Shown piece after piece: positions 1 to 7,739 of a DNA stretch of 30,322 nucleotides. Origin of the DNA: CAYXWM01 sp964468805 (GTDB taxonomy: Bacteria > Bacillota > Clostridia > Lachnospirales > WRBF01); assembly GCA_964468805.1 (NCBI GenBank), contig CAYXWM010000034.1, positions 1 to 30,322 of the forward strand. Reading direction: 5' to 3'. Both the position numbers and the translations under genes were made by a program. Positions within the stretch are counted from its first letter, which is position 1. Each line of letters begins with the position of its first letter. The notes under the pieces were generated by a model, which was not told the DNA's origin, made no database searches, and saw nothing but the letters and a program-made list of their open reading frames with translations.

Positions 1-4
1 TAAA

Positions 5-166
5 TAATCTGTATTATCTTTAAATCATTCAAACTATAAGATAATCATTATTTTCTTTATTAAAATAGTACTACATACTTTATTAAAATACAATAGTGTA
101 CTGAAAAACTTAGTCCTAATTTGACAGCACCCCAAGTCAAGACTAAACACATTTTTCGATAAAAAC
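5..166. repeat. Intergenic repeat, copy A (cassette-like leader/boundary)
   Basis: About 160 bp that aligns nearly end to end with 851-1008, with scattered substitutions and small indels. The best-conserved core is AAAACTTAGTCCTAA followed by TTGACAGCACCCC. Inside lies an imperfect inverted repeat: TTAGTC pairs with GACTAA, and TTGAC with GTCAA. In copy B the same stretch sits between the terminator of one minus-strand gene and the ribosome site of the next. Copy A is therefore probably the leader of another minus-strand gene just beyond the left edge. Function (promoter, recombination site or both) is not known. Confidence 0.7.
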
Positions 167-190
167 CGCCGTCAAGCTTTTGCTTGACGG
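161..190 (-). terminator. Rho-independent terminator of the DUF3267-type gene
   Basis: Read on the minus strand: CCGTCAAGC, loop AAAA, GCTTGACGG (perfect 9-bp stem), then CGGTTTTT. It lies 45 bp past the stop of the gene at 235-822. Its T tract overlaps the end of repeat copy A. Confidence 0.85.
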
Positions 191-234
191 TTCCGCTATG
201 CTAATATTGCTACTCATAATATGAAATAAAGGCT

Positions 235-822
235 TTACTTATAGAAAGCTACAAAACCTATTTTTGTAGGGTGGTCAACTATAATAGATTTTCTATATTT
301 AAAAAGCATTAAAGAAATAGTGGTATCCCCACCGGCAAACAAGACATTCAAAACGCTTATGTATAGAATTAGTTTACTTTCTATTGTTAATGAAACTAAA
401 AATAATCCAACACCTAACACTAATACAGGCAATAAACAGCCAAACAAATACTTGCTACAATCTAACGGTTCAGAACAAGCGCAATACGGTGTCATTTGCT
501 TCCACAGTACACCAAAAGAAATGCTTTTTTTATTTTTGCAAAAAATCCCCCAGCCAATCCCATGTAACAATTCGTGTACAAACATACTACTAATTATTAA
601 AACAATAAGTATGATGCTGTTTACTAATGAATACTCCATTTCTTTATAAGGAATTAAAACTGAATATACAATCCAAAACATAATGGCTATTGGACCTGCT
701 GTTGCAAAAGTCATTAGATTTGCCTTTAAAACAGATATAATCATCTCGGTTGCTTGATAACCTTGTTTTTCATATTCAATTTTAGTTTTATTAAAAATAT
801 CAGCTCGCAATTCGGCTTTCAT
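235..822 (-). CDS. DUF3267-type membrane protein with HExxH motif
   Basis: A 195-residue predicted integral membrane protein with about four hydrophobic segments (roughly residues 36-57, 66-82, 126-146, 151-166). The motif HELLH (83-87) at the end of the second segment is the zinc-binding HExxH of membrane metallopeptidase-like DUF3267 proteins. FAGGD near 162-166 fits the family's downstream aspartate motif. Substrate and true protease activity are unknown for this family. The start is the ATG at 822 because GAGGTG lies 10 bp upstream; the GTG at 840 overlaps that ribosome site. It is a single-gene unit with its own terminator, and its leader is homologous to that of the neighbouring GrpB gene, so the two look like successive cassettes rather than an operon. 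Confidence 0.75.
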   Translation of the reverse strand: MKAELRADIFNKTKIEYEKQGYQATEMIISVLKANLMTFATAGPIAIMFWIVYSVLIPYKEMEYSLVNSIILIVLIISSMFVHELLHGIGWGIFCKNKKSISFGVLWKQMTPYCACSEPLDCSKYLFGCLLPVLVLGVGLFLVSLTIESKLILYISVLNVLFAGGDTTISLMLFKYRKSIIVDHPTKIGFVAFYK

Positions 823-850
823 AATTATTTCACACCTCACAAAATAAAAA

Positions 851-1008
851 TAATCCGTATTATCTTTGAATGATTGAAAACTAAACGATAATTATTATTT
901 TCCTTAGACAGTAATACATATTTTATTAAAGTACAATAGTTAATTAAAAAACTTAGTCCTAACTTGACAGCACCCCGGTGACAGACTAAAACATTTTTCA
1001 ACAAAAAC
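851..1008. repeat. Intergenic repeat, copy B
   Basis: Second copy of the ~160-bp unit at 5-166. It shares AAAACTTAGTCCTAA, TTGACAGCACCCC and the flanking AT-rich blocks. The TTAGTC/GACTAA inverted pair is kept, while the inner arm differs (GGTGACA instead of AAGTCAA). It fills the space between the GrpB gene's terminator region and the ribosome site of the DUF3267-type gene. Confidence 0.75.
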
Positions 1009-1031
1009 AGCCTCTTTTCCATTAAAAAAGG
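1001..1031 (-). terminator. Probable terminator of the GrpB-family gene
   Basis: Minus strand: CCTTTTTTAATGGAAAAGAGG forms an imperfect stem-loop, followed by CTGTTTTTGTTG. It is weaker than the terminator at 161-190 but has the same position relative to the repeat unit. Confidence 0.4.
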
Positions 1032-1095
1032 TAGCAGTACTCGTGATTAGTATTATTTATTGAGTATGTTGTTTATAAAAATCGTGTGGTTTTGC

Positions 1096-1683
1096 TCATT
1101 TTGTAGGTTTATATTTATTCTTAAGTTCATCTCTCGCCAATTTGGTAATTTTGCTTATAAATTCACTTTTAGCATAGGTATAGCCATCCCTATCATGTTT
1201 AAACTTTTGTTGCAATCCCTGTTTCAGCTCGCTATATTCTTTTACTGTTTCTGGGTGAGCAATCAAATAATCTCTAAAATAAAACTCGTTATGGTCGGCA
1301 AATTCTCGTAAATGAATATGAAACACTTGTCCTTCAAATCCAAATTCACCATAACCTTTAATATATGTAATAACATCCATCGGTGGTGTGTTTACAATAT
1401 ATCCAACACTTGTTAGTTGTTCAGTTATGGCTGTCAAATCTGTATCTTTCTTAATTTCAAGTAAAATATCAATTGTAGGTTTTGAAATTAAATTTGGGAC
1501 AGCAGTGCTACCGATATGGCTAATGCGTAACATTATATTTCCAAAAACATCCTCTAAAAAAGACTTCTCCTCAAGGTACGCTTTTGTATAGGCAGGGTTA
1601 TATTCGGCAAGTACAATGGGATATAATTTCCCCAATCTTTCCGATTCACTTTGATTTATTACATCAGTAAAATGTTTTTTCAT
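1096..1683 (-). CDS. GrpB family (UPF0157) nucleotidyltransferase-fold protein
   Basis: A 195-residue protein recognised as GrpB/UPF0157 from YPIVLAEYNPAY near the N-terminus, HIGSTAVPNL (56-65) and KPTIDILLEI (68-77). The family has a nucleotidyltransferase-like fold: the GST turn plus the aspartate at 72 match its nucleotide/metal-binding region. The cellular role is not established, and some members occur fused to kinases or acetyltransferases. The start chosen is the ATG at 1683, preceded by GAGGTG with 10-bp spacing, the same leader arrangement as the DUF3267-type gene. The longer frame up to 1740 lies in repeat-like leader DNA and lacks a ribosome site. It is probably transcribed alone. 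Confidence 0.82.
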   Translation of the reverse strand: MKKHFTDVINQSESERLGKLYPIVLAEYNPAYTKAYLEEKSFLEDVFGNIMLRISHIGSTAVPNLISKPTIDILLEIKKDTDLTAITEQLTSVGYIVNTPPMDVITYIKGYGEFGFEGQVFHIHLREFADHNEFYFRDYLIAHPETVKEYSELKQGLQQKFKHDRDGYTYAKSEFISKITKLARDELKNKYKPTK

Positions 1684-1776
1684 AAATATTTTACACCTCA
1701 TAAAATATAACTTAATTGGATTAAGGATATTGCCACTCAATCAAATATACAATGACTTATCAAACTTTTTTCTTGC

Positions 1777-1804
1777 AAAAACTTAGTTCTAATTTGACAG
1801 CACT
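1777..1804. repeat. Intergenic repeat core, copy C
   Basis: AAAAACTTAGTTCTAA followed by TTGACAGCAC repeats the most conserved core of copies A and B. The outer parts are not conserved and the GACTAA partner is missing. It lies upstream of the GrpB gene and may be the right-hand end of the cassette series. Confidence 0.6.
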
Positions 1805-2125
1805 GACCATTATGTACTGTTTGTAGTTTCGCTTTCGTAACTTCTTTGGATATGCAGGTATTTTACCACGTTTCTCATGGTTTTAAATAGCTTTTATACT
1901 AATTCCAAATAAGATGAAGGACAAAAATAATTTTTTCCTTGAAGCGTTGGAAAAAAATCAATTGTTTTTGTTGTTAAAACGTGATTCCGGAAAAATTCTT
2001 CAAACTTTTTAAGCTTTTAGACAAAGCCCTATCAGCTTGCTTTTAACTACGTCGAGTGTCATTGTAGAAAATGCACAAAAAAACTCTTAAAAAACCATAG
2101 AATATAATAAATTAAAAAATTAATC
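1805..2125. other. Non-coding spacer, apart from the 1894-1974 repeat
   Basis: AT-rich DNA between the GrpB cassette and the ABC operon promoter. Apart from the dispersed hairpin repeat at 1894-1974, I see no gene, RNA or clear regulatory structure in it. Confidence 0.5.
1894..1974. repeat. Dispersed hairpin repeat, copy 1 (left of ABC operon)
   Basis: Begins TTATACTAATTCCAAATAAG, continues with GATGAAGGACAAAAATAAT, then CTTGAA and CGTTGG, and ends with a degraded right arm. It matches 9558-9640 closely. The left arm GGACAAAAATAAT is intact while the right arm has decayed to ATTGTTTTTGTTGTT. It may be a small non-autonomous mobile repeat. The two copies bracket the ABC uptake operon. Confidence 0.65.
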
Positions 2126-2154
2126 TTGACAATTATCCGGATTTATATTACAAT
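2126..2154 (+). promoter_or_regulatory. Sigma-A-type promoter of the ABC uptake operon
   Basis: TTGACA at 2126-2131, a 17-bp spacer, then TACAAT at 2149-2154: a near-perfect vegetative promoter. Transcription should start near 2161, leaving an untranslated leader of about 220 nt before the binding-protein gene. The first operator lies directly downstream of the start point. Confidence 0.85.
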
Positions 2155-2165
2155 ATGATTACAGT

Positions 2166-2185
2166 AAGGTAAAACGTTTTACCTT
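2166..2185. promoter_or_regulatory. LacI-family operator O1 (perfect palindrome)
   Basis: A perfect 20-bp palindrome centred on CG, with core GGTAAAACGTTTTACC. It sits a few bases after the expected transcription start, where a bound repressor would block the polymerase. The central CG and 8+8 symmetry fit LacI-type operators. The likely ligand protein is the repressor at 9868-10878 (inference). Confidence 0.85.
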
Positions 2186-2250
2186 TTCTATTGTAAATTA
2201 CTCAGCATATAGGTAAACTCAGAAATTCAGGTTTATACGTATGTACGAAA

Positions 2251-2268
2251 AAGTAAAATGTTTTACCT
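2251..2268. promoter_or_regulatory. LacI-family operator O2 (near-perfect)
   Basis: AAGTAAAATGTTTTACCT repeats O1 with two changes. Its centre is 84 bp from the centre of O1, which is eight DNA turns at 10.5 bp, so both sites face the same side of the helix. This suits a repression loop or cooperative binding. Confidence 0.8.
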
Positions 2269-2380
2269 ATAAGGCGAATGTTGAGAAGGTATCTTAAACA
2301 AATATATTTAATTTATAACATTTATTCAAATCTCAACTTTCCCTTAATCAAAAATTAATCATATTTAAGGAGGCACGAAA

Positions 2381-3457
2381 ATGAAAAAGTTCTTGGCATG
2401 TTTGTTAGTGTTAACAGTTATGTTAATCACCGTATCAGGATGTAACAGTAACGCCCCTGCACCATCTAATGATCCCGGTACCTCAAGCACAAACAGCACT
2501 CCCGGTCCGGGTTCCTCTACGGCTGATAATTCTCAACCGGGCGGAAAATTAAAAATTGCTTTTATTCCGCAGTTAATAGGCATTCCTTACTTTACGGCCA
2601 TGGAAGATGGCGGTAACAAAGCGGCTCAAGACCTTGGTGTTGAATTCCTCTATACAGGATCAACTCAAGCAAGCGCAGCGGAACAAGTTAAAATTATGGA
2701 CAGCCTTATTCGTCAAGGTGTAAATGCCATATCTATTTCAACATTAGACAGTTCCTCTACTAATCCATACATAGAAAAAGCTCAAAAAGAAGGTATCAAG
2801 GTTTATACATCTGATTCTGATGCACCGGACAGCACCCGAGAATTTTATGTTGCCCAAGCAATGGACAAAGACCTGGGCTACACATTAATGGACAGATTAG
2901 CTGCCCAAATTGGCGAAAGCGGACAAATCGGCATAGTTTCCGGAGAATCTACAGCTACAAATCTTAATACTTGGATTGACTACATGAAAGAAAGACAAGC
3001 CGAAAAATATCCGAATATCGAAATAGTAGACGTTCGTTATACCCAAGGCGGCAGCAGTGAGCAAGCCTTAAAGCAATCTCAAGAACTTATGACAAGATAC
3101 CCGAACATCAAAGGGCTTATAGCTGTAGCTTCTTCTACTATTCCCGGGGTTGCCCAAGCAGTACAACAAGAAGGCAAAGCCGGCGAAATAGCAGTTATTG
3201 GATACGGCTCACCGGCCACAGTAAAACCATACATAGAATCAGGCGTTATGAAAGAATCCATTCTGTGGGACGCATATGAATTAGGATATTTAACAGTATG
3301 GGCAGGAAAAATGGTTGCAGAAGGCAAAGAATTTGCAGAAGTTAACAACATTCCCGGCGTAACTAACCCTGTAAAATATTTTGCGGATACTAAAACTTTA
3401 TTATTGGGAGAACCTCTTGTAATTACAGCAGAAAACGTAAATGATTTCTCATTCTGA
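2381..3457 (+). CDS. Sugar-type ABC transporter substrate-binding lipoprotein (RhaS/LsrB-like)
   Basis: A 358-residue extracytoplasmic binding protein for the ABC importer encoded downstream. The lipoprotein signal ends in VSGC with the lipidated Cys at 21, followed by a Ser/Pro/Thr-rich tether to about residue 55. The mature part has the type I periplasmic-binding fold: KIAFIPQLIGIPYFTAM, YTGSTQASAAEQ, then DSLIRQGVNAISIS. These features resemble the rhamnose (RhaS) and autoinducer-2 (LsrB) binding proteins. Similarity at this level does not identify the ligand. AGGAGG lies 9 bp before the ATG. It is first in the operon, and the stem-loop at 3553-3604 between it and the ATPase gene may let it be made in excess over the membrane subunits (inference). 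Confidence 0.88.
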   Translation: MKKFLACLLVLTVMLITVSGCNSNAPAPSNDPGTSSTNSTPGPGSSTADNSQPGGKLKIAFIPQLIGIPYFTAMEDGGNKAAQDLGVEFLYTGSTQASAAEQVKIMDSLIRQGVNAISISTLDSSSTNPYIEKAQKEGIKVYTSDSDAPDSTREFYVAQAMDKDLGYTLMDRLAAQIGESGQIGIVSGESTATNLNTWIDYMKERQAEKYPNIEIVDVRYTQGGSSEQALKQSQELMTRYPNIKGLIAVASSTIPGVAQAVQQEGKAGEIAVIGYGSPATVKPYIESGVMKESILWDAYELGYLTVWAGKMVAEGKEFAEVNNIPGVTNPVKYFADTKTLLLGEPLVITAENVNDFSF

Positions 3458-3499
3458 CAGATGTATAATAATTACCCCATTTAAAATATAAGTGATTAT

Positions 3500-3657
3500 A
3501 GAACCCCCATCTCCTTTTGCAGAGCCAAACGGGCTTTCTAAAGAGGGTAGTCGTAGGGAATGGAAAAATTTATTTGCCCTTAAAAAATTTTCTCCATTCC
3601 CTACCCAAGGTTTTGATTTTGTACGGGGTTTGGGCAGCGCCCCAAGGTTTTAAGGAG
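3500..3657. repeat. Dispersed palindromic repeat with long hairpin
   Basis: The spacer between binding-protein and ATPase genes. It holds GTAGGGAATGGA (3553-3564) and its exact complement TCCATTCCCTAC (3593-3604), giving a 12-bp stem with an AT-rich loop. A second short palindrome, TTGGGC-AGC-GCCCCAA, lies near 3628-3645. Parts recur at 6710-6747, 9790-9847 and 27548-27640, so this is a family of intergenic repeats. In the mRNA it could stabilise or attenuate the transcript. Confidence 0.65.
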
Positions 3658-3665
3658 TTGAAGCT

Positions 3666-5180
3666 ATGAGCAAAGACCCTATCTTAAAGGTAGTTAAAAT
3701 CTGTAAATCCTTTGGAGGAGTAAAGGCTTTACAAAATGTAAGCTTTGAGTTGCAAAAAGGCGAAATCCTTTCAGTTATCGGTGAAAATGGGGCCGGAAAA
3801 TCTACCTTAATGAAAATCGTTGCCGGTGCGCTTCAAAACGACAGCGGTGAGATTACATTCGAAGGAAACCTCCTAAAACTTAATTCACCTCTTGATGCAA
3901 CTAAAGTCGGCATTTCCATTGTATACCAAGAGCCTAATATATTTGCGGATATGTCTGTTCTGGAAAATATCTTCTCCGGAAATGAAATTACCGCCGGTAC
4001 AGGTACAATTAAATGGAAGACTATGTTTGAACAGGCAACGGAAGCCCTTTCTATGGTTGGTCTTTCCGGAGATATTTTATCCCTGGCTATGGGAGAGCTT
4101 TCCATCGGAAATCAACAGTTGGTTTTAATCGCCAGAGGAATTTTTAGAAAATGCAAGGTATTAATACTGGACGAGCCAACCTCAATTTTGAGCTATGCCG
4201 AATCAGAGAAGCTTTTTGAAATAATTGCGTCCCTAAAAGAACAGGGCGTAAGTATTATGTATATAAGCCATCGCATACCTGAAATATTACGAATATCCGA
4301 TAATATTATCGTCCTTAGGGACGGTTGCGTTACGGGCGAAATGAATCCCAAGGACGCAGATGAGGAAAAAATTATCACTGCAATGTCCGGCAGAAAAATT
4401 AATCTGCAAGTATTTGTCAATCGAGAGTACGGCAATAATCCTGATATTTTGCAAGTTGAAAATCTGGGATACAGCAAACTTTACAGTCAAATATCCTTTA
4501 GCCTTAAACCCGGACAGGTTTTGGGAATGTATGGGCTTGTTGGCTCGGGCAGAAGCGAAATAGCACGAGCAATCTTCGGAGAAACCTCTGCCCATGAAGG
4601 ACGCATTCTTTTTAAAGGCGAGGATATAACAAAGTTGAAAACTATAGATATGGTTAAAAAACATATCTTCTATCTACCGGAGGACAGAGGAGCACAGGGC
4701 TTGTTTGCTCACCATACAATTCGAGATAATATGAGTGTCTCCTTTTTAGATAATCTTTCGCATAAGCTTGGTTTTATTAATAAGAAAAAAGAGCGAGATG
4801 TTGTTAACAACAACATCGAAAAATATAAGATAAAAACTCCTACCGCAGAAATTGCTGTTAACAGCCTAAGCGGCGGAGGTCAACAAAAAGTTTTGTTTTG
4901 CCGATGGTTATTGGAAAAACCCGAAGTATTAATTTTAGATGAGCCGACCAGGGGCATTGACGTTGCCACAAAGACAGAAATTCACAAGTATATTATGGAA
5001 TTAGCCTCAGACGGTGTTGCGATTATTATTATTTCATCTGATTTGCCCGAGGTTATGGAGCTTTCAGACAATATAATAACACTACATAAAGGAAAAATAA
5101 CTGCCGAATTTACTCGTGAGGAAGCAACAGAAGAAAATATACTGAAAAATGCATTGGGATTAACAGATCAAACTGCTTAA
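3666..5180 (+). CDS. CUT2-family sugar ABC transporter ATP-binding protein (two ATPase domains)
   Basis: A 504-residue RbsA/MglA-type subunit that powers the importer from the cytoplasmic face. Domain 1 has Walker A GENGAGKST (39-47), Q-loop YQEP (87-90), signature LSIGNQQ (145-151) and Walker B LILDEPTS (166-173). Domain 2 has GLVGSGRSE (290-298), in which the Walker A lysine is replaced by arginine, LSGGGQQK (401-408) and LILDEPTRGID (422-432). The degenerate second Walker A is normal for this family, in which only the first site is fully active. Length is typical (about 500). The ribosome site AAGGAG lies just upstream of the ATG. It is followed after 37 bp by the amidohydrolase gene. Confidence 0.93.
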   Translation: MSKDPILKVVKICKSFGGVKALQNVSFELQKGEILSVIGENGAGKSTLMKIVAGALQNDSGEITFEGNLLKLNSPLDATKVGISIVYQEPNIFADMSVLENIFSGNEITAGTGTIKWKTMFEQATEALSMVGLSGDILSLAMGELSIGNQQLVLIARGIFRKCKVLILDEPTSILSYAESEKLFEIIASLKEQGVSIMYISHRIPEILRISDNIIVLRDGCVTGEMNPKDADEEKIITAMSGRKINLQVFVNREYGNNPDILQVENLGYSKLYSQISFSLKPGQVLGMYGLVGSGRSEIARAIFGETSAHEGRILFKGEDITKLKTIDMVKKHIFYLPEDRGAQGLFAHHTIRDNMSVSFLDNLSHKLGFINKKKERDVVNNNIEKYKIKTPTAEIAVNSLSGGGQQKVLFCRWLLEKPEVLILDEPTRGIDVATKTEIHKYIMELASDGVAIIIISSDLPEVMELSDNIITLHKGKITAEFTREEATEENILKNALGLTDQTA

Positions 5181-5217
5181 TTCACTATAAATTAAACATA
5201 GATTGAAGGGACAAGTT

Positions 5218-6528
5218 ATGACTGATTACAGGCAAATAGTTTTTGACTGGATTGATACGAATAATGATGTTGTTATCAACCTATTGAAAGACCTAATAAA
5301 AATCCCCAGCGTAACAACCTTTTTTGATGAAGATAGCTGCTATATGCGTGAAGGCGATGCCCAAAGAATCCTAAAATCTTATCTTGACGATATGGGTATG
5401 CAGACTGAATTTTCTTATCCCGATGCTAAGGAACTTGCCAAATACGAAGGTAAACCGGGGTATTATCCTAACTATACCTTTGAAGACCGTCCTAATTTAT
5501 ATGGAATTTATAAGGGAGAAGGAGAAGGAAGATCAATATTGCTGTCGGGGCATATAGATGTTGTTCAGCGTGGTTCGGCTTGGACAAAAGACCCCTTTGG
5601 AGCAGAGATCGAAAACGGTAGGCTTTACGGCCGAGGTACAGTAGACATGAAAGGCGGCATAGCTGCTATGACAGCAGCGTTCAAAGCTATTCGCCAATGT
5701 GGAATTAAGCTTAAGGGCGATGTTAAAATAGGAACGGTAGTGGCAGAAGAAGCCGGAGGTATGGGTACTCTTGCCTTTGTGGATAAAGGATACAGAGCAG
5801 ACGGCTGTTTAATAACAGAACCTACCCATCTTGATATTGCTCCTTTATGCAGAGGTATACTATGGGGTAAGTTAGTTATACCGGGCAGAGCAGGGCATAT
5901 CGAATTAAAGCAAGGAGATTGGAGAACCGGCGGTGCTGTAGATGCAATTGATAAAGCCTCCATTTATCTTGAGCAGTTCCGCAGGCTTAATAAACGCTGG
6001 TCTGTTACAAAAGAACATAAATATTTACCTATACCTTGCCAAATTCATGTAGCGCAAATTAACGCCGGAGAATATCCCACTACCTTTGCAAACAAAGCCG
6101 AATTGGTTTTTAATGCACAATATCTTCCACAAGAAAAGGATGAAAACGGTTTAGGCAGCAAGGTAAAAAAAGAAATAGAAGATTTTGTTCGCCAAGTAGC
6201 CCTGACTGACGACTGGCTTACTGAAAATCCTCCATACATTGAATGGATTGTAGATGCAGACTGTGGCGAAACCTTAGACGATCAACCTTTCTTTAAAGTA
6301 GTAAGAGATACGGCAGTTAACGTAGAGCAATTGTCCAAAGTTGAAGGTATTTGCTGCCATACGGATATGGGTTGGTTTTGTAATGTAGGAATTCCAACTA
6401 TAAACCTAGGCCCCGGGGATCCTCGTCTTGCACACCAAGCCGATGAATTTATTGAGCTTGATGAGCTGATTCAATGCACAAAAATTATAGCAGCAATTAT
6501 TATGGAATGGTGTTCGGTAGCCGAATAA
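5218..6528 (+). CDS. M20 family metallo-amidohydrolase (ArgE/DapE/ACY1-like deacylase)
   Basis: A 436-residue cytoplasmic zinc hydrolase that cleaves an amide or N-acyl bond. All family residues are visible: H112 and D114 in GHIDVV, bridging D143 in GRGTVDMKGG, catalytic/ligand pair E177-E178 in VVAEEAGG, E201 in TEPTHLD, and the last histidine H406 in LAHQADEF. The lid domain lies roughly at 215-335. The ATG at 5218 is chosen because GAAGGG lies just before it; the TTG at 5203 is part of that site. It lies between the transporter's ATPase and permease genes, so the substrate is probably what the transporter brings in, such as an N-acylated or amide-linked compound (inference). Deacetylase, carboxypeptidase and aminoacylase members cannot be told apart here. 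Confidence 0.88.
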   Translation: MTDYRQIVFDWIDTNNDVVINLLKDLIKIPSVTTFFDEDSCYMREGDAQRILKSYLDDMGMQTEFSYPDAKELAKYEGKPGYYPNYTFEDRPNLYGIYKGEGEGRSILLSGHIDVVQRGSAWTKDPFGAEIENGRLYGRGTVDMKGGIAAMTAAFKAIRQCGIKLKGDVKIGTVVAEEAGGMGTLAFVDKGYRADGCLITEPTHLDIAPLCRGILWGKLVIPGRAGHIELKQGDWRTGGAVDAIDKASIYLEQFRRLNKRWSVTKEHKYLPIPCQIHVAQINAGEYPTTFANKAELVFNAQYLPQEKDENGLGSKVKKEIEDFVRQVALTDDWLTENPPYIEWIVDADCGETLDDQPFFKVVRDTAVNVEQLSKVEGICCHTDMGWFCNVGIPTINLGPGDPRLAHQADEFIELDELIQCTKIIAAIIMEWCSVAE

Positions 6529-6761
6529 CAAAATGTAAACCCTTATTAAGAACACAAATATATTTGCGTAGTTGCAAATTTGATTATGGGGCGGTTTTAG
6601 CAGAAAATACTTGTGAAGTGAAGGCTTATGAGCAATAGCAAATTTATCTTACTTCAATCAAGTATCAGTATAAACAGTTTCCTATTATTCTTTTAAAAAC
6701 ATCGCTGTCAAGGTTACGGGGTTTGAGGCAGACCCAAGGTTTTTTGTGGAGGGCTTCTATT
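6529..6761. other. Operon spacer with short hairpin and repeat fragment
   Basis: A 233-bp gap inside the otherwise tight operon. ATTTGC-GTAGTT-GCAAAT near 6561-6580 can form a short stem. The end (6710-6747) carries a piece of the dispersed repeat family, with ACGGGGTTTG, GGCAGACCCAAGG and TTTT directly before the permease ribosome site. No gene is apparent. Confidence 0.45.
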
Positions 6762-7739
6762 ATGTTTGCAAAATATATTCCACGTCCGGGGCGCAGGGAG
6801 TATGTGACATTTATATTGCTGTTTATTGAAATTGCTATATTCGGTTTGCTGAATGAAAATTTTCTTACAGCTGCAAATCTTGTAAGGGTAATTCAAAATG
6901 CTGCCGAAATAGCAATAGTAAGTATCGGCATGACTATTGTTATGCTTCTTGGAGGAATCGACCTTTCCGTTGGCTCTGTAATGGGCGTTATAGCAATTAT
7001 TGCCGGCTATATGATGCAGGCTAAGGTTAATATTTTTGTAATTTTATTGGCGGCTATAGGAATAGGTATTATACTTGGAATAATAAATGGCTTTTTTATT
7101 ACAAAGTTCAACATTCCGGATATAATAGTTACTCTGGCTACCATGAATATATGGCGTGCCGTAATATTTATGCTTCTGGGTGGAAAATGGCTTACAGGTT
7201 TAAACCCTGAATATTCTGCTGTTACCAGGGCAAAATTTTTTGAAATACCGGTACTTCTTTTACTGATTATCTTTGTATATGGACTGTTTTATTATATATT
7301 AATGTACAGAAAATTCGGAAGACATATTTATGCAACGGGAAGTAATCCGAATTCAGCAAAGCTTAGCGGGATAAATACCAATAAGATTAAGCTTGCTTCC
7401 TACTCAATTTTAGGAGGAATTGTTGCTATATCCGCTATGCTTTACATTGCAAGAATGGGTAGCGTTGAAATGACTATCGGTAATGACCTACCAATATCCT
7501 GTATTGCTGCTGTTACCATCGGTGGTACCGGAGTAAAAGGAGGCGGCAAGAGAGGCAGTGTAATAGGAACATTAGCCGGCGTATTGTTCATTGCATTTAT
7601 GCGTAACGGAATAGTTATTTCCGGCGTGCCTTCACTGTTGGAAAATTGCTTTATAGGTTTGTTAATTATCTTTTCAATTATATTCGATATTCTTACTGCT
7701 AAAAAGAAAACAGTGCAAAAGGGAGGTGTGACTGCATGA
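6762..7739 (+). CDS. CUT2-family ABC transporter permease 1 (RbsC-like)
   Basis: A 325-residue membrane protein of the BPD_transp_2 family with about nine or ten hydrophobic segments. It carries the family's IVMLLGGIDLSVGSVMG segment (about 60-76), a GRHIYATGSNPNSAKLSGI cytoplasmic coupling loop that contacts the ATPase (about 187-205), and AAVTIGGTGVKGGGKRGS near 250. It should form the membrane channel together with the next gene product. The ATG at 6762 is used because GGAGGG lies 8 bp upstream; the in-frame start at 6723 falls in repeat DNA. It overlaps permease 2 in an ATGA arrangement, which indicates coupled translation. Confidence 0.92.
   Translation: MFAKYIPRPGRREYVTFILLFIEIAIFGLLNENFLTAANLVRVIQNAAEIAIVSIGMTIVMLLGGIDLSVGSVMGVIAIIAGYMMQAKVNIFVILLAAIGIGIILGIINGFFITKFNIPDIIVTLATMNIWRAVIFMLLGGKWLTGLNPEYSAVTRAKFFEIPVLLLLIIFVYGLFYYILMYRKFGRHIYATGSNPNSAKLSGINTNKIKLASYSILGGIVAISAMLYIARMGSVEMTIGNDLPISCIAAVTIGGTGVKGGGKRGSVIGTLAGVLFIAFMRNGIVISGVPSLLENCFIGLLIIFSIIFDILTAKKKTVQKGGVTA

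Noticed and set aside
320..649. Plus-strand frames opposite the DUF3267-type gene
   Set aside because: Shadow frames with no ribosome site or recognisable motifs; the minus frame carries the HExxH motif and a good start.
1..1804. True integron attC cassette array
   Set aside because: Repeat shape is suggestive, but core-site consensus GTTRRRY/RYYYAAC is missing and no tyrosine integron integrase is in the window; kept only as cassette-like.
2381..3457. Naming the binding protein LsrB and the locus an AI-2 system
   Set aside because: Family resemblance is shared with RhaS and other CUT2 binding proteins, and no lsrK, lsrF or lsrG is present.
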